Source: an uncultured Ruminococcus sp.
GTDB lineage: Bacteria; Bacillota; Clostridia; Oscillospirales; Acutalibacteraceae
Direction of reading: 5' to 3'
Length of the DNA stretch: 10,144 nucleotides
Assembly: GCA_902802975.1 (NCBI GenBank)
Contig: CADCOF010000294.1
Coordinates: 1-10,144, forward strand
The notes below the pieces were generated by a model. The model saw only the letters and a program-made list of their open reading frames with translations, was not told the DNA's origin and did no database searches. Made by a program: the position numbers and the translations under genes. Positions 6,502-10,144 of this stretch are shown one piece after another. How positions within the stretch are numbered: position 1 is the first letter of the stretch; each line of letters opens with the position of its first letter.

Positions 6502-7299
6502 ATGATACTTGATGAATTGGCAGAGTACGCCACACAGCGTGTAAAAGCCGATATGGAAAAAAAGCCGCTTGATGTGATGAAGTTTGAGGCGTTGGGCAGC
6601 GGTAAAGGCTATTTTCGTTTTGAAAAAACGCTTGCCCGCGGTAAAGCCGTTATTGCCGAGGTAAAGCGCGCGTCACCGTCAAAAGGCATGATCAGCGAGG
6701 ATTTTCCATATGTCGATATTGCACGGGAATACGAAAACAGCGGCGCGGATTGCATTTCGTGCTTAACAGAGCCAAAATGGTTCTTGGGTTCGGACGAGAT
6801 ATTCAGAGAAATACGCCGGTCTGTGTCATTGCCGATGCTTAGGAAGGATTTCACTGTACACGAATATCAGATATACCAGGCGAAAGCGATGGGCGCAGAC
6901 GCGGTGCTGCTTATCTGCGCACTGCTTGACGTCCAAAAGCTGAAACGATACATTGGCACTTGCGATGAGCTGGGAATATCCGCGCTTGTCGAAACGCATA
7001 ACGAATCGGAGATAACTGCAGCAGTCGAAGCGGGCGCAAGAGTGATCGGAGTTAACAACAGAGACCTGCGGGATTTCAGCGTAAATACGGAAAACGCCGC
7101 AGGGTTGAGGAGCCGTGTTCCGCAAGGGAAAATATTCGTATCCGAAAGCGGTATCACTTCGCCTGAAACAGCTGCGGAAATGTTCCGGAACGGCGCAGAC
7201 GCGGTGCTTATCGGAGAAGCTTTGATGAGATCGAGTGATAAAAACAGGTTTATCAATATGTGTAAGATTCCGACTTGTTTTGAAGGAGCTGTTAAATGA
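6502..7299 (+). CDS. trpC: Indole-3-glycerol phosphate synthase
   Basis: TrpC decarboxylates and closes CdRP to indole-3-glycerol phosphate on a TIM barrel. The 265-residue product carries the catalytic Glu53 and Lys55 in AEVKRASPSKG, Lys115 in RKDF, ALVETHNESE, GVNNRDL and VSESGI, followed by the phosphate-binding GADAVLIGEALM. It begins 11 nt after trpD, with GAGGTG at 6492-6497. Its stop overlaps the trpF start (ATGA). trpC and trpF are separate genes here, unlike the fusion in Escherichia coli. It has a single Trp, in TEPKWFLG. Confidence 0.98.
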   Translation: MILDELAEYATQRVKADMEKKPLDVMKFEALGSGKGYFRFEKTLARGKAVIAEVKRASPSKGMISEDFPYVDIAREYENSGADCISCLTEPKWFLGSDEIFREIRRSVSLPMLRKDFTVHEYQIYQAKAMGADAVLLICALLDVQKLKRYIGTCDELGISALVETHNESEITAAVEAGARVIGVNNRDLRDFSVNTENAAGLRSRVPQGKIFVSESGITSPETAAEMFRNGADAVLIGEALMRSSDKNRFINMCKIPTCFEGAVK

Positions 7300-7901
7300 C
7301 AAAAATAAAGATTTGCGGCTTGTTTCGCCTCGATGACGCCGATTACATCAACGAAGCCATGCCCAATTATGCAGGCTTTATCTTGGACTACCCAAAAAGT
7401 CACAGAAATATTTCTCTCGACTTTGCCGGTGTACTTCGAAACAGAATTGACTCAAAAATCAAAACTGTCGGCGTTTTTGTAAATAATTCAATCGAATCTA
7501 TTGCAAATGCTGCAAACAGTGGTATAATCGATATCGTGCAGCTGCACGGCAGCGAGGATAACGAGTATATCAAATCTCTGCGCAAGCTTACCAAAGCTGA
7601 GATATGGAAATCGTTCGTAATAAAAAGCGCAAGCGATATCGAAAGAGCAAGATCGTCAGATGCTGATATGATACTTCTCGACGGCGGTCTTGGCGGCGGG
7701 CGTATGTTTGATCATGACCTTATTCATTCGATAAATCGTGAGTTTATTCTGGCTGGCGGTATCGCCCCGGATAATGCCGCCGAGGTCATCGAAAAAATAC
7801 ATCCGTTTTGTATAGATGTAAGTTCGGGCTGCGAGACCGATAAAATTAAAGATAAAAACAAAATAATAAGTATTACAAATATAGTACGCAATATCGGATA
7901 A
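7296..7901 (+). CDS. trpF: Phosphoribosylanthranilate isomerase
   Basis: TrpF performs the Amadori rearrangement of phosphoribosylanthranilate to CdRP. It has 201 residues, the usual size. The catalytic pair is Cys7 in KICG and Asp129 in LLDGG. Other family segments are GFILDYPKSHRNIS (28-40 region, normally with a Ser-x-Arg), VGVFVN, QLHGSE, the phosphate-binding AGGIAPDN at 153-160 and DVSSG at 174-178. Its ATG overlaps the trpC stop by 4 nt, pointing to translational coupling. The C-terminus (about 182-201) is Lys/Asn/Ile-rich and more AT-rich than the neighbours. Confidence 0.96.
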   Translation: MTKIKICGLFRLDDADYINEAMPNYAGFILDYPKSHRNISLDFAGVLRNRIDSKIKTVGVFVNNSIESIANAANSGIIDIVQLHGSEDNEYIKSLRKLTKAEIWKSFVIKSASDIERARSSDADMILLDGGLGGGRMFDHDLIHSINREFILAGGIAPDNAAEVIEKIHPFCIDVSSGCETDKIKDKNKIISITNIVRNIG

Positions 7902-7968
7902 CCGAGCGTTGAGAACGGAGTAATCGGTAAAACACAACTCCACACTAATTACAAGGGAGAGAGAATTT

Positions 7969-9153
7969 ATGTCGAAAGGAAGATTTGGTATTCACGGCGG
8001 GCAGTATATACCCGAAACGCTGATGAATGCTGTGGGAGAACTTGAAGAAGCCTATAACAAATATAAAGATGATCCGCAGTTTAACGAGGAGCTGACGGCA
8101 CTTTTGAACGAATATGCCGGCAGACCGTCGCGCTTGTACTTTGCCGAAAAAATGACAAACGATCTTGGCGGCGCAAAGATTTACTTAAAGCGTGAGGATC
8201 TCAATCACACAGGCGCGCATAAAATAAACAACGTACTCGGTCAGGTGCTGCTTGCAAAGAAAATGGGCAAGACTAGAATAATCGCCGAAACGGGCGCAGG
8301 TCAGCACGGCGTGGCTGCTGCAACAGCGGCGGCACTGTTCGGTATGGAGTGCGAAATATTCATGGGTAAGGAGGACACCATTCGTCAGGCACTCAACGTG
8401 TACAAAATGCGGCTGCTTGGCGCAAAGGTCAACGCCGTTGAAAGCGGTACTGCAACACTGAAAGACGCTGTAAACGAGTGCATGAGAGAGTGGACAACAA
8501 GAATAAGCGATACTCATTATGTTTTAGGCTCGGTGATGGGACCTCACCCGTTCCCAACTATTGTGCGTGACTTCCAGTCGGTCATTTCGAAGGAGATCAA
8601 GCAGCAGATGCTGGAAAAAGAAGGTCGTCTTCCCGATGTTGTTGTTGCCTGTGTGGGCGGCGGCTCAAATGCAATAGGCGCATTCTATAATTTTATTGAG
8701 GACAAGTCGGTTCGGCTTATCGGCTGCGAGGCTGCGGGCAGAGGTATCGACACATTCGAAACTGCCGCTACAATAGCAACGGGTCGTCTCGGAATATTCC
8801 ACGGCATGAAGAGCTATTTCTGTCAGGATGAATACGGTCAGATCGCGCCTGTTTACTCTATTTCCGCAGGACTTGATTACCCCGGAGTAGGTCCGGAACA
8901 TGCAAATCTGCACGATATCGGCAGAGCCGAATATGTTCCCGTGACAGATGACGAAGCTGTGAATGCTTTTGAATACATGTCAAAAACAGAGGGAATTATT
9001 CCGGCTATCGAGAGCGCGCACGCTGTTGCGCATGTGATGAAGATCGCGCCGACGATGGACAAAGATAAGATAATCGTTATCAATATATCGGGCAGAGGCG
9101 ACAAGGACTGTGCAGCGATTGCCCGCTACAGAGGGGAGGATATTTCGGAATGA
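7969..9153 (+). CDS. trpB: Tryptophan synthase beta chain
   Basis: TrpB condenses indole with L-serine using pyridoxal phosphate. This is a 394-residue TrpB1-type enzyme, the form that works in a complex with TrpA. The PLP lysine is Lys85 in HTGAHKINN, the catalytic acid is Glu107 in AETGAGQHG, and the phosphate-binding loop is GGGSNA near residue 228. [10 protein letters not shown] and the SGRGDKD tail are also typical. The start follows AAGGGAG at 7953-7959, 9 nt upstream. The 67-nt gap after trpF is the largest in the operon and holds a weak hairpin (7901-7928) but no convincing promoter. The stop overlaps the trpA start by 4 nt. Confidence 0.98.
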   Translation: MSKGRFGIHGGQYIPETLMNAVGELEEAYNKYKDDPQFNEELTALLNEYAGRPSRLYFAEKMTNDLGGAKIYLKREDLNHTGAHKINNVLGQVLLAKKMGKTRIIAETGAGQHGVAAATAAALFGMECEIFMGKEDTIRQALNVYKMRLLGAKVNAVESGTATLKDAVNECMREWTTRISDTHYVLGSVMGPHPFPTIVRDFQSVISKEIKQQMLEKEGRLPDVVVACVGGGSNAIGAFYNFIEDKSVRLIGCEAAGRGIDTFETAATIATGRLGIFHGMKSYFCQDEYGQIAPVYSISAGLDYPGVGPEHANLHDIGRAEYVPVTDDEAVNAFEYMSKTEGIIPAIESAHAVAHVMKIAPTMDKDKIIVINISGRGDKDCAAIARYRGEDISE

Positions 9154-9953
9154 AGATCAAAGATGCATTTGAAAACAGAAAAGCATTTATAACATTTATA
9201 ACGTGTGGCGACCCGAATCTTGAAACGACTGAAAAGCTCATTGTGACAATGGAGAAAAACGGAGCCGATATTGTGGAGCTTGGAATACCGTTTTCAGACC
9301 CGACAGCCGAAGGTCCCGTGATTCAGGCAGCAAATATAAGGGCGTTGTCGGGCGGCGTTACAACAGATAAGATATTCGATATGGTAAGAAGAGTACGTCC
9401 GAAGGTAAATATACCGTTGGTATTCATGACATATGCAAACGTCGTATTTTCGTATGGAATAGAGCGGTTTGCAAAGGCGTGCAGTGACATCGGCATAAAC
9501 GGAATTATACTGCCCGATGTGCCATTTGAGGAGAAGCATGAATTCTCTGATATATTTGACGGAATGGGCGTTGAATTCATATCGCTTGTTGCGCCGACCT
9601 CGGACGATAGAACGACGAAGATAGCAGAACAGGCGAAGGGCTTTTTGTACTGTGTATCGTCGCTTGGAGTGACGGGCACTAGAACAAGCATCAGCGATTC
9701 GATTTCGGAGATCGTATCTAAGGCGAAAGAAGTGTCGAACGTACCGGCAGCCGTTGGATTCGGAATATCCACGCCGGAACAGGCGGCACACATAGCGCAG
9801 TATGCAGACGGTATCATTATAGGTTCGGCGATAGTGAAACTCATCGGAAAATACGGAGAAAACTCCGAAGAGCCCGTAGGCGAGTTTTGCAGAAGCATAA
9901 GGGCGGTCATGCGCCCGCAGGCAGATACGCGCTCAAACTTTCTTATTGTATAA
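9150..9953 (+). CDS. trpA: Tryptophan synthase alpha chain
   Basis: TrpA cleaves indole-3-glycerol phosphate and channels indole to TrpB. The 267-residue TIM barrel shows FITCGDPN at 16-23, catalytic Glu43 in [10 protein letters not shown], the loop-6 motif GVTGTRT, GFGIS and the phosphate site [11 protein letters not shown]. The second catalytic acid, usually Asp in an ADGP context (Asp60 in Salmonella), is Glu54 here in TAEGPVIQ. The acid is kept but one methylene longer. The gene overlaps trpB by 4 nt (ATGA), as expected for equimolar subunits, and is the last gene of the operon; a terminator follows within 6 nt. It has no Trp codon. Confidence 0.97.
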   Translation: MKIKDAFENRKAFITFITCGDPNLETTEKLIVTMEKNGADIVELGIPFSDPTAEGPVIQAANIRALSGGVTTDKIFDMVRRVRPKVNIPLVFMTYANVVFSYGIERFAKACSDIGINGIILPDVPFEEKHEFSDIFDGMGVEFISLVAPTSDDRTTKIAEQAKGFLYCVSSLGVTGTRTSISDSISEIVSKAKEVSNVPAAVGFGISTPEQAAHIAQYADGIIIGSAIVKLIGKYGENSEEPVGEFCRSIRAVMRPQADTRSNFLIV

Positions 9954-9958
9954 AATAT

Positions 9959-9998
9959 ATAGCCCGCGCCTGGCATAATGTTGGACGCGGGCTATTTT
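9959..9998 (+). terminator. Intrinsic terminator of the trp operon
   Basis: ATAGCCCGCG (9959-9968) pairs perfectly with CGCGGGCTAT (9986-9995); two more C-G pairs can form inside with a bulged A. A short T stretch follows. It begins 6 nt after the trpA stop. The tract is short, so efficiency is uncertain, but position and stem strength fit. Confidence 0.82.
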
Positions 9999-10020
9999 AA
10001 GTATAGTTTATAAAGAGTTT

Positions 10021-10050
10021 GTGCGCGTACCGGGAGCGGCGGCACGCCGC
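10021..10050. repeat. 30-bp GC-rich palindromic repeat, copy B
   Basis: This is the second copy of the sequence at 2806-2835, 29 of 30 bases identical, with the same internal hairpin GCGGCG/GCA/CGCCGC (10036-10050). It lies 25 nt past the trp terminator stem, the same spacing as copy A to its terminator. Confidence 0.85.
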
Positions 10051-10090
10051 TTTGCTGATTTAAAGTAAAAAAGCTAAACCCACTAAAGAA

Positions 10091-10107
10091 GGCTTGCCGG
10101 GCAAGCC
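10091..10107. other. 8-bp perfect palindrome downstream of trp operon
   Basis: GGCTTGCC (10091-10098) and GGCAAGCC (10100-10107) are inverted around one base; in RNA the central pairs would open to form a loop. No T-run follows, so it is not a usual terminator. It may be part of a larger intergenic element cut by the window end. Nothing else is seen between 10051 and 10144. Confidence 0.5.
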
Positions 10108-10144
10108 GGGGCACGCGCGCTAAGAAGCTACTATAACGAAAAAT

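Noticed and set aside
5909..6535. Long minus-strand open frame (208 residues) opposite trpD
   Set aside because: It is antisense to well-conserved TrpD motifs and its Cys-rich translation resembles no family; it is a shadow frame.
9323..9976. Minus-strand 217-residue open frame opposite trpA
   Set aside because: It is a complementary-strand shadow of trpA, starting within the trp terminator and lacking a recognisable ribosome binding site.

Overview
The window looks like low-to-middle GC chromosomal DNA from a Gram-positive anaerobe of the Clostridia, most plausibly a Ruminococcus-like member of the Oscillospiraceae. This rests on a tryptophan operon controlled by a T-box leader, strong AAGGAG-type ribosome binding sites, sigma-A-type promoters (TTGACA/TATGAT and TTGACT/TAGAAT) and trpE and trpG as separate genes. 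The genus is an inference. All recognised genes lie on the + strand, in two transcription units.

Unit 1 (promoter at 51-79, terminator at 2744-2790) is a small stress-type cluster. It holds a TerD-domain protein with a Pro/Gln-rich N-terminal extension carrying an in-frame 36-bp tandem repeat, an AIM24-family protein with a Gly-rich C-terminal tail, a possible 56-codon gene that starts inside the AIM24 stop codon, and a canonical 199-residue TerD. No TerC, TerB, TerY or other classical tellurite-resistance partners are visible, so this is a reduced TerD/AIM24 module of unknown trigger.

The 701-bp gap at 2689-3389 has no protein gene but is dense in signals. In order it holds the terminator of unit 1, a 30-bp GC-rich repeat that recurs after trpA, a 145-bp element bounded by 22-bp inverted repeats with smaller hairpins inside, the trp promoter with a palindrome in its spacer, and a complete T-box leader. 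The T-box has a UGG (Trp) specifier, the UGGC discriminator-binding bases, an antiterminator and a competing terminator.

Unit 2 (3390-9953) is a complete trpEGDCFBA operon, encoding every step from chorismate to L-tryptophan. TrpE-TrpG make anthranilate, TrpD adds phosphoribose, TrpF isomerises, TrpC closes the indole ring, and TrpA-TrpB make tryptophan through indole. Uncharged tRNA-Trp should stabilise the antiterminator and switch the operon on; the ILDS motif in TrpE suggests feedback inhibition as well. The seven proteins contain only three Trp residues in about 2140. The operon ends in a terminator followed, at the same spacing as after unit 1, by the second copy of the 30-bp repeat. 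The last 90 bases hold one more small hairpin and no gene.

The most notable unexplained items are the TerD/AIM24/small-ORF/TerD module, the terminator-plus-repeat composite at both operon ends, the 145-bp inverted-repeat element and the promoter-spacer palindrome upstream of the T-box.
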